Shown: positions 25,315 to 32,653 of the stretch, piece after piece
Layout of the letters: each line of letters starts with the position of its first letter
How positions within the stretch are numbered: the first letter of the stretch is position 1
NCBI GenBank assembly: GCA_021731295.1
Contig: JAKFXQ010000012.1
Span: 1 to 32,653, forward strand
DNA from: Patescibacteria group bacterium
GTDB lineage: Bacteria; Patescibacteriota; Minisyncoccia; Phycocordibacterales; UBA2100
DNA: 32,653 nt
Direction: 5' to 3'
Program-made: the position numbers and the translations under genes
Notes under the pieces: model-generated
The model's database searches: none
Seen by the model: only the letters and a program-made list of their open reading frames with translations
Told to the model about the DNA's origin: nothing

Positions 25315-25962
25315 ATGAAACTCGTCTACTTTGTCAGACACGCGGAGTCTGAAGGAAACATCGGCCTGCATTTCCAGGGACATCACACATCGCTTACTGA
25401 GAAGGGCATGGCGCAAGCACGACACGTAGCGCTGCGTGCGAAAAATCTCGACATTGCCGCGCTCGTTTCGAGCCCAATGGTTCGTGCTATGGATACCGCG
25501 AAAGTTATAGGCGAGGAGATTGGTCTCGTGCCCGAGAGCTGTGAACATGTCTCTGAACGCCGACGACCGTCGCGTATTATCGGTACGGCAATGTCTGATA
25601 CAGAGGCCAAAGTACTCAACGACACGTGGACAGAGAGCCTCTTTACGGGAGGGGCTCGTGTGGAAGACGGCGAGAACTACGACGATATATATCTGCGCTC
25701 TGGAAAGGCATTGTCGTTCCTCGCGGAGCATCCGGCGGAGTCATTGCTTGTGGTCACACATGGGTTCTTTCTCTGTTTTCTTTTGGCGCGCGCCATGCAT
25801 GGCGATGCACTCACTCCTGACATCGCTCGTAGAGTCTTCACTACGTTCCACACAAGTAATACCGGCATCACGCTCATGAGGCAGGGTGGGCGCTGGTCCG
25901 AATGGGAAGTCATCATCTGGAACGACCACGCGCATCTGGGCGAGTTGCAATCGACGAGATAG
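25315..25962 (+). CDS. Histidine phosphatase (phosphoglycerate mutase-like) family protein
   Basis: YFVRHAESEGN, SSPMVRAMDTA, LLVVTHGFFLCF. Confidence 0.88.
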   Translation: MKLVYFVRHAESEGNIGLHFQGHHTSLTEKGMAQARHVALRAKNLDIAALVSSPMVRAMDTAKVIGEEIGLVPESCEHVSERRRPSRIIGTAMSDTEAKVLNDTWTESLFTGGARVEDGENYDDIYLRSGKALSFLAEHPAESLLVVTHGFFLCFLLARAMHGDALTPDIARRVFTTFHTSNTGITLMRQGGRWSEWEVIIWNDHAHLGELQSTR

Positions 25963-25981
25963 GGTGTACTGTGTATTTTTA

Positions 25982-26881
25982 ATGCTTCCCCACATCATAG
26001 AGACGCAGCAGTTCGATAAAGAACTACTGACGAAGGTTTTTGATACGGCAACACATTTAGAGAGTACTCGCGATGATTCGCTGCACGGTAAGATTCTCGC
26101 ATCACTCTTTTTTGAGCCATCAACGCGCACTCGTTTTTCGTTTGAATCGGCCATGTACCGTTTGGGCGGACATGTCATCACCGCGGAAAATGCGAACGAG
26201 TTCTCTTCCGCCTCGAAGGGCGAGACACTCGAGGACACTATCCGTGTCATGAGCACGTACGCAGACGTGATCATCTTGCGCCACCCAGAGATTGGTTCGG
26301 CCGAGCGCGCGGCAGCAGTGTCGTCAGTACCGGTTATAAATGCAGGGGATGGCGCAGGTCAGCACCCGACGCAGGCGCTCTTGGACATCTACACCATCAA
26401 GCGCGAACTGGGCAGACTGGACGACATCCACGTAGCGATAGTTGGTGACGTACGTTTCTATCGGGCGGCTCGCTCGCTTGCGTATCTCTTGGGTAAGTAC
26501 GAAAAAGTGCACTTGTCGCTCGTATCAGCGCCCGAATTACGGATGAGCGAGGAAATGAAGACGTATTTAGATAAACATGGCGTCACCTATGAAGAGACCG
26601 ACACGCTCGATGGGGTCATGAAAACGGCAGACGTCATATATCAGACGCGTGTGCAGAAAGAGCGTCTCACGCCGGAGGTCTACGCACAGACCAACGGTAA
26701 GTACGTCATTACGCGCGAGCGCGCCGACTCGATGAAGGAGGGAGGCATCATCATCCATCCACTGCCTCGGGTTGGCGAAATTTCGGCTGAAGTGGATGAC
26801 TCACCTCATGCAGTCTACTTCCGACAAGTGCGCTATGGACTCATGGTGCGCATGGCCCTGTTGCATCTTCTCTTTGCATGA
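25982..26881 (+). CDS. pyrB: Aspartate carbamoyltransferase catalytic subunit
   Basis: [54 protein letters not shown]. Confidence 0.93.
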   Translation: MLPHIIETQQFDKELLTKVFDTATHLESTRDDSLHGKILASLFFEPSTRTRFSFESAMYRLGGHVITAENANEFSSASKGETLEDTIRVMSTYADVIILRHPEIGSAERAAAVSSVPVINAGDGAGQHPTQALLDIYTIKRELGRLDDIHVAIVGDVRFYRAARSLAYLLGKYEKVHLSLVSAPELRMSEEMKTYLDKHGVTYEETDTLDGVMKTADVIYQTRVQKERLTPEVYAQTNGKYVITRERADSMKEGGIIIHPLPRVGEISAEVDDSPHAVYFRQVRYGLMVRMALLHLLFA

Positions 26882-27264
26882 CCGACGATTCCCACCTCAC
26901 TCCCGAGCAGATTCGCGTGATGCGCGAGAAGGGTACCGAAGCGCCCTTTACAGGCAAGCTGCTGCACGAAGATCGCGACGGCATGTTTCGGTGCGCCTCG
27001 TGCCGCACGCCGCTGTTTTCTTCAGATACCAAGTTTGATTCTGGAACTGGCTGGCCATCGTTTGATGCAGCGCTGCCGGGGGCAGTAGAGTACGTCCGCG
27101 ACGACTCGCACGGTATGGAGCGAACCGAAGTGGTGTGCGCGACCTGCAAAGCACACTTAGGGCACGTATTTAATGACGGGCCAACGGCTACCGGTAAGCG
27201 CTACTGCCTCAACTCTGTGTGTCTGGATTTTGAGACTAAGGAGGGCGGCACAGCGTCAGTGTGA
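26878..27264 (+). CDS. msrB: Peptide-methionine (R)-S-oxide reductase
   Basis: [56 protein letters not shown]. Confidence 0.93.
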   Translation: MTDDSHLTPEQIRVMREKGTEAPFTGKLLHEDRDGMFRCASCRTPLFSSDTKFDSGTGWPSFDAALPGAVEYVRDDSHGMERTEVVCATCKAHLGHVFNDGPTATGKRYCLNSVCLDFETKEGGTASV

Positions 27265-28086
27265 CGACCGCTCGGAGAGCAGATGAACCGCGAGCCCCTC
27301 TTGAATTTCGGCGTCATCTTCCTCATGAGGCGTCAGTGTTTGCGCGGTCATCATGAGCGCTACGCCAAGTGTGGCAGCGATTACGTGGAGCAGGGGGCTA
27401 CCGCCTTTACGCGCCGACTGAACCGCGTGCGGAATCAGGTCCTGTAGAAGAATTGCCAAGAATCCACCCGCGGCAATTCCGGCAAACAGTACGGCAATTT
27501 CATGCGCCGATGAGAGGAATGCGGCGATAGCGACGCCAATAAATATCGTAGATGCAGACGCGAGATTGCGCGAGAGTGCCTGCCACGTGCCGTAGCCTGC
27601 CTCACGAAGAACGAAGTACTCGGAAATCTCTTGAACGAGCTCGTGAACGACGATGCCTATCGTTGCCGCAATGCCAATCGGCACGCTGACTGCGTACGAT
27701 GCCACGAGCAGTACACCGTCACCGACGTTGTGTATGGCGTCGGCCAGGAGTACGCGGCGACCATCAATAGGGGAGTGTTCGTGATCGTGCGTCGTGTCAT
27801 GGTGGTGATGGTGATGCGCTTCGGGGATGAGGTGATGGAGTGCCTGCATGAGTGCCGCGCCAAAGAGCACGGAGCCTGCGACGAGTGCGAACGAATCGCT
27901 CTCATGCAACGACTCTTCAAGCAGGTGATAGACCACAAGCAGAAATACGCCGCCCGAGAATGATGCCAGGTACTTTAAGTTTTTATGCATGAATCCTCCC
28001 AGAAATCCCGCGGAGAAGAGCACACCACTTAATGACACCAGTGCGACAATGAGAGCCGCGCCAAGTGCCCACAAAATCGATTCCAT
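27256..28086 (-). CDS. ZIP-family metal transporter
   Basis: His-rich loop [44 protein letters not shown] motifs. Confidence 0.9.
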   Translation of the reverse strand: MESILWALGAALIVALVSLSGVLFSAGFLGGFMHKNLKYLASFSGGVFLLVVYHLLEESLHESDSFALVAGSVLFGAALMQALHHLIPEAHHHHHHDTTHDHEHSPIDGRRVLLADAIHNVGDGVLLVASYAVSVPIGIAATIGIVVHELVQEISEYFVLREAGYGTWQALSRNLASASTIFIGVAIAAFLSSAHEIAVLFAGIAAGGFLAILLQDLIPHAVQSARKGGSPLLHVIAATLGVALMMTAQTLTPHEEDDAEIQEGLAVHLLSERSSH

Positions 28087-28115
28087 GTGGGCACTATACG
28101 CACTCACCCATTATT

Positions 28116-28130
28116 TGCAAGTGATTTGCA
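28116..28130. promoter_or_regulatory. Candidate Fur/Zur-type operator between divergent ZIP and fur-family genes
   Basis: TGCAA-gtgat-TTGCA inverted repeat in the 62-bp intergenic gap, adjacent to palindrome tatacgtata (28131-28140). Confidence 0.4.
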
Positions 28131-28148
28131 TATACGTATACTGGGGAT

Positions 28149-28550
28149 ATGTCTGACATTGAAGCGACGTTACGAAATGGAGGTATTCGAGTCACCGAAG
28201 CGAGGCGGGTACTGCTGAGACATCTACGAGCGGTCGGTAAGGCCCAAACGGTGCAAGAATTGCACGATGCCGTTGGTGGAGATTTGGTAACGATATACCG
28301 CACGGTCGCGCTGTTTGTCGCTCACGGTCTCCTGCGCGAAATCAAACTCGCCGGCACCGCCGTTCTGTATGAGGATGCGTTGCTGGATCATCACCACCAT
28401 GCGATTTGCACGGGCTGTGGCGTTGTCGCCGAGTTGCCCGAATGCGACGTTGCTCGTCACCAGATACCCGCACCTAAGGTGCCGGGATTTCGAGTCATTA
28501 CTGCCCATACATTAGAATATGCGGGACTCTGCGTGCGGTGTGGTGCATAG
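28149..28550 (+). CDS. Fur-family transcriptional regulator
   Basis: TEARRVLLRHLRAVGKAQTVQELHDAVGGDLVTIYRTVALFVAHGLL; DHHHHAICTGCGVV; C-terminal CVRCGA. Confidence 0.9.
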   Translation: MSDIEATLRNGGIRVTEARRVLLRHLRAVGKAQTVQELHDAVGGDLVTIYRTVALFVAHGLLREIKLAGTAVLYEDALLDHHHHAICTGCGVVAELPECDVARHQIPAPKVPGFRVITAHTLEYAGLCVRCGA

Positions 28551-28564
28551 CGTATACTCGCGGT

Positions 28565-29671
28565 ATGCACGGCCTAGTCATTGGGGCACTTCTGCTTGTA
28601 CCTGCCACTGTATCGGCACAGGAACTCGCTGTTGATCACAGCGAGGTCATGCGTGCCGAAGTAACTCGTGTCGTATCGCAGGAAGTGGGCCCTGTACCGG
28701 GCACTGACCTCCAGGTGCTTTTTCAGGATCTTGAAGCACGAATTGTGAGCGGCTCACTCTCCGGTCAGCGTATTACACTGGAAAACGACCATCTGGAGCT
28801 GCGCGAGGGAGATGTATTCTATCTGCGCCACACGAAGGACGGGGTATCGGGCGCGGACTATTACACGGTGCTCGAACCGTATCGAATACCACAGCTTATC
28901 TGGCTTACACTCGCGTTTGTGCTCGTCACCGTCATCTTTGGGGGCCTGCAAGGCGCTCGCGGCATACTGTCGCTGATTGCCAGCATCGCTTTCATCATGT
29001 ACGTCCTCTTGCCGGCAATGCTTGCCGGCTACTCACCAGTGCTCGTTTCGGTCTTCGCGGCCTCGGCCATCGTTATACTGGGTTCATACATCACGCACGG
29101 GTTTAGTCGTATGACCTCGACTGCCGTCGCCGGCATGGTCATCACCATTGGCGCAACCGGCCTACTCTCATACGGTGCCATTGTCTGGACGCGCATGACC
29201 GGAGGGGTCGCTGAAGCGTCGACATACCTACTCCTCAATTCACGCGGAGAGCTGGACCTAGCCGGCTTGTTTCTCGGGGGCATCCTCATCGGACTCCTTG
29301 GCGTTCTCTATGACGCGGCCATAGGCCAAGCGGTGGCTGTTGAGGAACTTAAACGTGCCGACCCTGACGCTTCGACAAAGCATATCTTCACCAGAGCACT
29401 TCGAATAGGGAGGGAACACATAGGCGCACTCGTCAATACGCTCGCCATTGCCTACGTCGGCGCATCCTTACCGCTACTTCTCTTTTTCTACGGCACAGAA
29501 TCTTCCAGTATTCTTGAAATCGTAAACAGAGAGATATTCAGTTCAGAAATTGTACGCATTCTGGTCTCATCTATCGGCGTTATTGTCGTCGTCCCCGTTA
29601 CCACCATAATCGCGGCCCATTTCCTCGCTGTTTCCGGCACACAGAGTCATAAAGGACACTCGCATTCCTGA
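28565..29671 (+). CDS. YibE/F family membrane protein
   Basis: N-terminal signal + extracytoplasmic domain; GARGILSLIASIAFIMYVLLPAMLAGYSPVLVS; GILIGLLGVLYDAAIGQAVAVEEL. Confidence 0.88.
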   Translation: MHGLVIGALLLVPATVSAQELAVDHSEVMRAEVTRVVSQEVGPVPGTDLQVLFQDLEARIVSGSLSGQRITLENDHLELREGDVFYLRHTKDGVSGADYYTVLEPYRIPQLIWLTLAFVLVTVIFGGLQGARGILSLIASIAFIMYVLLPAMLAGYSPVLVSVFAASAIVILGSYITHGFSRMTSTAVAGMVITIGATGLLSYGAIVWTRMTGGVAEASTYLLLNSRGELDLAGLFLGGILIGLLGVLYDAAIGQAVAVEELKRADPDASTKHIFTRALRIGREHIGALVNTLAIAYVGASLPLLLFFYGTESSSILEIVNREIFSSEIVRILVSSIGVIVVVPVTTIIAAHFLAVSGTQSHKGHSHS

Positions 29672-29855
29672 TGTCCGTTACTGTCCGATAGTCTACTGAG
29701 TCGCGAATGCCTGCCCAAAATGGTGCGCCGTGCGTTGACACGCAGGGTGCGCCGTGTCACGTAGGCCCATAGCGCCTTGATGCGACTGTCGTGCGCGTAT
29801 AGCATGCGGTAAGCGAGCTCTCTCCAGATTACTTTATAAATTATAGGTAACTCAT

Positions 29856-30941
29856 ATGACGTCAGTACAGCGGGCGTGCGCCGCAGCCACGATCGGTTTG
29901 ATCGCGATTGCGTTTGCCCTCATGACGCAGCGATCCGTTCACGCGGATACGGTACCGGTGTCCGGTTCCGAAATCGTTTGCGAAGTATTCGAACAATTAC
30001 TCGCCCTTGGTCAGCCAATCCCAGAAGGACTCGATGCATCAGGCTGCATGGGTGACGGTGGAGGAGGTGACGGTGGCGGAGATGGAGGAGGTGATAACGG
30101 CGGAGGTGATGGTGGTGGCGATAACGGTGGAGGCGGAGGTTCCGGAGGCGATGGCGGCTCCGGCGGCAACCCTGGCGGAGGTGGCGGAGGCGCCCCACAG
30201 TGTGAAGACAGTATCGACAATGATGGCGATGGACTCATCGATATAAACGATCCAGGTTGTGAGAATGCTGCTGATACTGACGAGTCTAATCCTGCTCCAA
30301 CGAGCGGCGGTACAGGAGCTCAAGAAGGAGAGCTCACGCTGGTAGCGACGTCTTCGGACTCAGGCGATGTAGAAGAAGTCGCGGTCGTTGAGGAAGCACC
30401 GGCGCCTTCGTGCGACTGGTATCTGACAGGCTTCATCCGTCAGGGACGCCAGAATGACGAAGAACAAGTGCGACGCTTGCAGAGTGTTCTGAAGGACATC
30501 GAGGGCATGACGCTTGAGATAAACGGTACGTTCGACACAACGACTGTTGCCGCGGTACATGCCTTCCAAAGCAAATATGCGAGCGACATTCTCACTCCGT
30601 GGGGAGAGACGCGCTCGACGGGATATGTCTATCTGACAACCCGGAAGAAGGTCAACGAAGTCTACTGTAAGGATAAGTCCTTCCCGCTGTCGGAGGCCGA
30701 GATGGAAGAAGTCCAGCGTGTTGCTTCGCAACGTCGCGAAGCGCCGGCAACTCCGACGCCAGCGCCCGTTGCAACTCCTGCAACAGAGGTCGTCGAGGCA
30801 GTTGAGGCTCCCGTAATCGAAACCGATGAGGTAGGCGCAGTAGAAATAGTGCCGACAACGCAGACGGCTGCAGCAGGTTCAACGGAGCGACCGTTCTGGC
30901 GTCCGATAGTCGACATTTTTTCTCGAATCTTCGGCCGCTAA
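29856..30941 (+). CDS. Secreted Gly/Asp-rich protein with DNDGDGLID motif and C-terminal peptidoglycan-binding-like domain
   Basis: Signal peptide; (GGGDGGGDN)n; CEDSIDNDGDGLIDINDPGCENAADTDESN; QVRRLQSVLKDIEGMTLEINGTFDTTTVAAVHAFQSKY. Confidence 0.8.
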   Translation: MTSVQRACAAATIGLIAIAFALMTQRSVHADTVPVSGSEIVCEVFEQLLALGQPIPEGLDASGCMGDGGGGDGGGDGGGDNGGGDGGGDNGGGGGSGGDGGSGGNPGGGGGGAPQCEDSIDNDGDGLIDINDPGCENAADTDESNPAPTSGGTGAQEGELTLVATSSDSGDVEEVAVVEEAPAPSCDWYLTGFIRQGRQNDEEQVRRLQSVLKDIEGMTLEINGTFDTTTVAAVHAFQSKYASDILTPWGETRSTGYVYLTTRKKVNEVYCKDKSFPLSEAEMEEVQRVASQRREAPATPTPAPVATPATEVVEAVEAPVIETDEVGAVEIVPTTQTAAAGSTERPFWRPIVDIFSRIFGR

Positions 30942-30960
30942 AGGAAAAAGCAAAAGGACA

Positions 30961-30991
30961 TATAAAAGACCGCCTCTGGCGGTCTTTTATA
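30961..30991 (+). terminator. Strong terminator hairpin
   Basis: tataaaagaccgcc-tct-ggcggtcttttata, perfect 14-bp stem with U-tract. Confidence 0.85.
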
Positions 30992-31052
30992 TTGCGTGTG
31001 CTAAACCAAAAATATGATTGACACCACAAATCATTCTGCGACTATGCGCGTA

Positions 31053-31137
31053 CCGACAAAGGACATGTCGGAAGTCGAGATGGGCCCAAAGCCACAGCTT
31101 TACGCTGGTTTCCCTAGGTTTCGGGCCCATCTCGACT
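31053..31137. other. Structured non-coding element (two adjacent hairpins)
   Basis: ccgaca-aaggaca-tgtcgg (31053-31071) and a perfect 15-bp inverted repeat agtcgagatgggccc (31073-31087)/gggcccatctcgact (31123-31137). Confidence 0.6.
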
Positions 31138-31276
31138 GTAGACAACAAATTCGTCCGTTATATTGCGCAGTTGGTAGAGACGCTGTTGAAGCTAATTCAC
31201 GCACACTTCAGCACAAAAGTATGTTTGACACGATGTCCCTGAACGTACTGCAGTGAGATATTCACACCCCAAGTCG

Positions 31277-31306
31277 TTGACACATATCTAGGACAGACGA
31301 TAATGC
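31277..31306 (+). promoter_or_regulatory. Sigma-70-like promoter (-35 TTGACA, 18 bp, -10 TAATGC)
   Basis: ttgaca 31277-31282; taatgc 31301-31306. Confidence 0.5.
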
Positions 31307-31383
31307 CGTTACGTTTTCGTCGCGTGCGCCGCTTCGGGAACAAAGCGAGTAGTCATTCGTACTTCACGAACGATTACTACACA

Positions 31384-31411
31384 TACAGGGAAACCAGTAC
31401 AGGGAAACCAG
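31384..31411. repeat. 14-bp tandem duplication
   Basis: tacagggaaaccag x2. Confidence 0.9.
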
Positions 31412-31516
31412 CGGTTTTAATCTATGACCGCTTTCACCAAGCGTACCTCGGCATCCGCGCTATTGGCGTGCGTGCCGATTTGTATTTTTGGGGTTTGCGA
31501 TCGCGCGTGAAGTGTG

Positions 31517-31548
31517 CGGCGCGATCCCTCCTCCGAGGGACCGCGCCG
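31517..31548. other. Leader hairpin upstream of Gly-rich gene
   Basis: cggcgcg-a-tccctc-ctcc-gaggga-c-cgcgccg. Confidence 0.65.
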
Positions 31549-31689
31549 TGGACTGCACGGGCTGGCCTTCGGGTCGGAGGACGAAGTTCACAAGTCTGGT
31601 CGATACCTGTATCACGCGGACCGTACGGGCGCGGGATGCAGATTACAAAGTGCAACACGCACATTAGAAACAATTCAAAAAGCAAACAT

Positions 31690-32547
31690 ATGACAAAGGC
31701 AATGGGTCTCACAGCAGGCGCAGTTGTCGCAGTCGCGCTTCTCGCAGCTTCTCCGGCTTTCGCCTACCAGAAGGGCGGGAACAACAACAACGACTGCGGC
31801 TGTGTCGGCGAGACTGACAACGGCATCAAGATCAAGGTTATCAACTTCGGTGAGGTCTACAGCGGCACTGCTGCTGTTGCGAACACCGGCGGTAACTACG
31901 CAGGTGGTTCTTACGGCGGTGAGGGTGGCGATGGCGAGGAAGGCGGCAATGGCGGTGAAGCCAACGTCGACGGATACGGCCTCGCAGACGGTGGTGAGGG
32001 CGGCAATGGCGGCCATGGTGGCCAGGGTGGCGACGGCGGTGCAGGCGGTCTCGTTGAGACTGGCGACGCAGAAGCTGACGCTGGTTCTATGAACGCTGTC
32101 AACTCGACTGACATCGATGTCACGCAGGCAGACTGTGGTTGTGACGAAGAGGTCAGCGGTTGGTACGACTCGTTGGGCAACTTCCATCCTTTCAAGGAGG
32201 GAGATGTTGATAACGAAGTTGAAATCGAGGTTGTCAACGCAGGTGGCGTCATGGACGAAACTGTTGCAGCAGCAGACACGGGCAACAACAAGGCCAAGGG
32301 CAGCTACGGCGGTGAAGGAGGCAAGGGCGACGACGGCGGCAACGGCGGCGACGCAAATGCATCTGAAGGCAACGAGTGTGATTGCTACACCTACCCAGGT
32401 GAAGCTTACGGCGGCAATGCTGGCGACGGCGGCGTCGGAGGCAACGGTGGTCACGGCGATGTCGGTGGCACGATCCGCACGGGTCGCGCAACGGCAAACG
32501 CAGGCTCGATCAATGTCGTTAACACGAACTTGATCCGCGTTCGTTAA
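31690..32547 (+). CDS. Secreted Gly-rich twin-repeat protein
   Basis: Signal peptide MTKAMGLTAGAVVAVALLAASPAFA; two about 120-aa repeats each with VxNxGxV...TGxN, GSYGGEGG, GG-rich core, AGSxN-V-N. Confidence 0.8.
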   Translation: MTKAMGLTAGAVVAVALLAASPAFAYQKGGNNNNDCGCVGETDNGIKIKVINFGEVYSGTAAVANTGGNYAGGSYGGEGGDGEEGGNGGEANVDGYGLADGGEGGNGGHGGQGGDGGAGGLVETGDAEADAGSMNAVNSTDIDVTQADCGCDEEVSGWYDSLGNFHPFKEGDVDNEVEIEVVNAGGVMDETVAAADTGNNKAKGSYGGEGGKGDDGGNGGDANASEGNECDCYTYPGEAYGGNAGDGGVGGNGGHGDVGGTIRTGRATANAGSINVVNTNLIRVR

Positions 32548-32583
32548 TTCACGCAAGTGAACGTGTTTATCGAAAGGTAAACA

Positions 32584-32626
32584 TGCCTGCCGGTGCGCAG
32601 GCAGGGAAGGAGGAGCTTGCTCCTCC
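32584..32626. terminator. Two hairpins downstream of the Gly-rich gene
   Basis: tgcctgc-cggtgc-gcaggca and ggaggagc-tt-gctcctcc. Confidence 0.55.
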
Positions 32627-32653
32627 CCTCCCTAGAGACTCTGCACTTTAGTC

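Noticed and set aside
29719-29760. Repeated ggtgcgccgtg in the gap after the YibE/F gene
   Set aside because: Only two short copies, about 28 bp apart; possibly a remnant or promoter-region repeat, with not enough structure to call a feature.
30045-30190. Non-coding GGN microsatellite
   Set aside because: The repeat stays in frame within a signal-peptide-bearing ORF and encodes a Gly/Asp tract.
31160-31215. tRNA-like stretch (gcgcagttggtagagacgctgttgaagc)
   Set aside because: A D-loop-like motif is present, but no matching acceptor stem, T-loop or standard anticodon arm could be assembled.
31303-31689. In-frame N-terminal extension of the Gly-rich ORF (414 aa version)
   Set aside because: A clear signal peptide begins at Met 31690; the upstream part has the composition of structured non-coding DNA, so I treat it as leader.

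Overview
The window is gene-dense, moderately high-GC bacterial DNA. It carries about 38 supportable protein genes, one tRNA and many strong intergenic hairpin terminators. The overall style suggests a Patescibacteria/CPR (Parcubacteria-like) genome: compact genes, Gly-rich secreted proteins, NirK plus CopC/CopD, DipZ-like CcdA fusion, M29 and M14 peptidases, YibE/F. That placement is inference from gene content, not a phylogeny. Recognisable genes include the dnaX 3' end, ABC-F ATPase, VanY-like peptidase, cold-shock protein, copper nitrite reductase (nirK/aniA-like), a CopC-CopD fusion, GH18, an adenosine deaminase family protein, DipZ-like CcdA-thioredoxin, M29 aminopeptidase, pyrB, msrB, a ZIP transporter, a Fur-family regulator and YibE/F. 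Observations most worth a second look: (1) a small AT-richer two-gene cassette (SinR/Cas2-like protein plus membrane protein) downstream of tRNA-Gln(TTG), bracketed by 17-18 bp copies of the tRNA 3' end, like an att-delimited mini-element; (2) a GIY-YIG nuclease domain fused to an alkyltransferase-like (ATL) domain whose PCHR motif reads PYHR; (3) tandem M14 carboxypeptidase paralogs, the first apparently lacking a zinc ligand and the catalytic Glu; (4) a nirK gene bracketed by near-identical 32-nt terminators and followed by uncharacterised His-rich/copper-type secreted proteins; (5) a Met/Asp/Lys-rich thioredoxin-like protein joined to a DipZ homolog; (6) a long structured leader before a twin-repeat Gly-rich secreted protein. 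All family calls come from motif recognition by eye; no database search was run.
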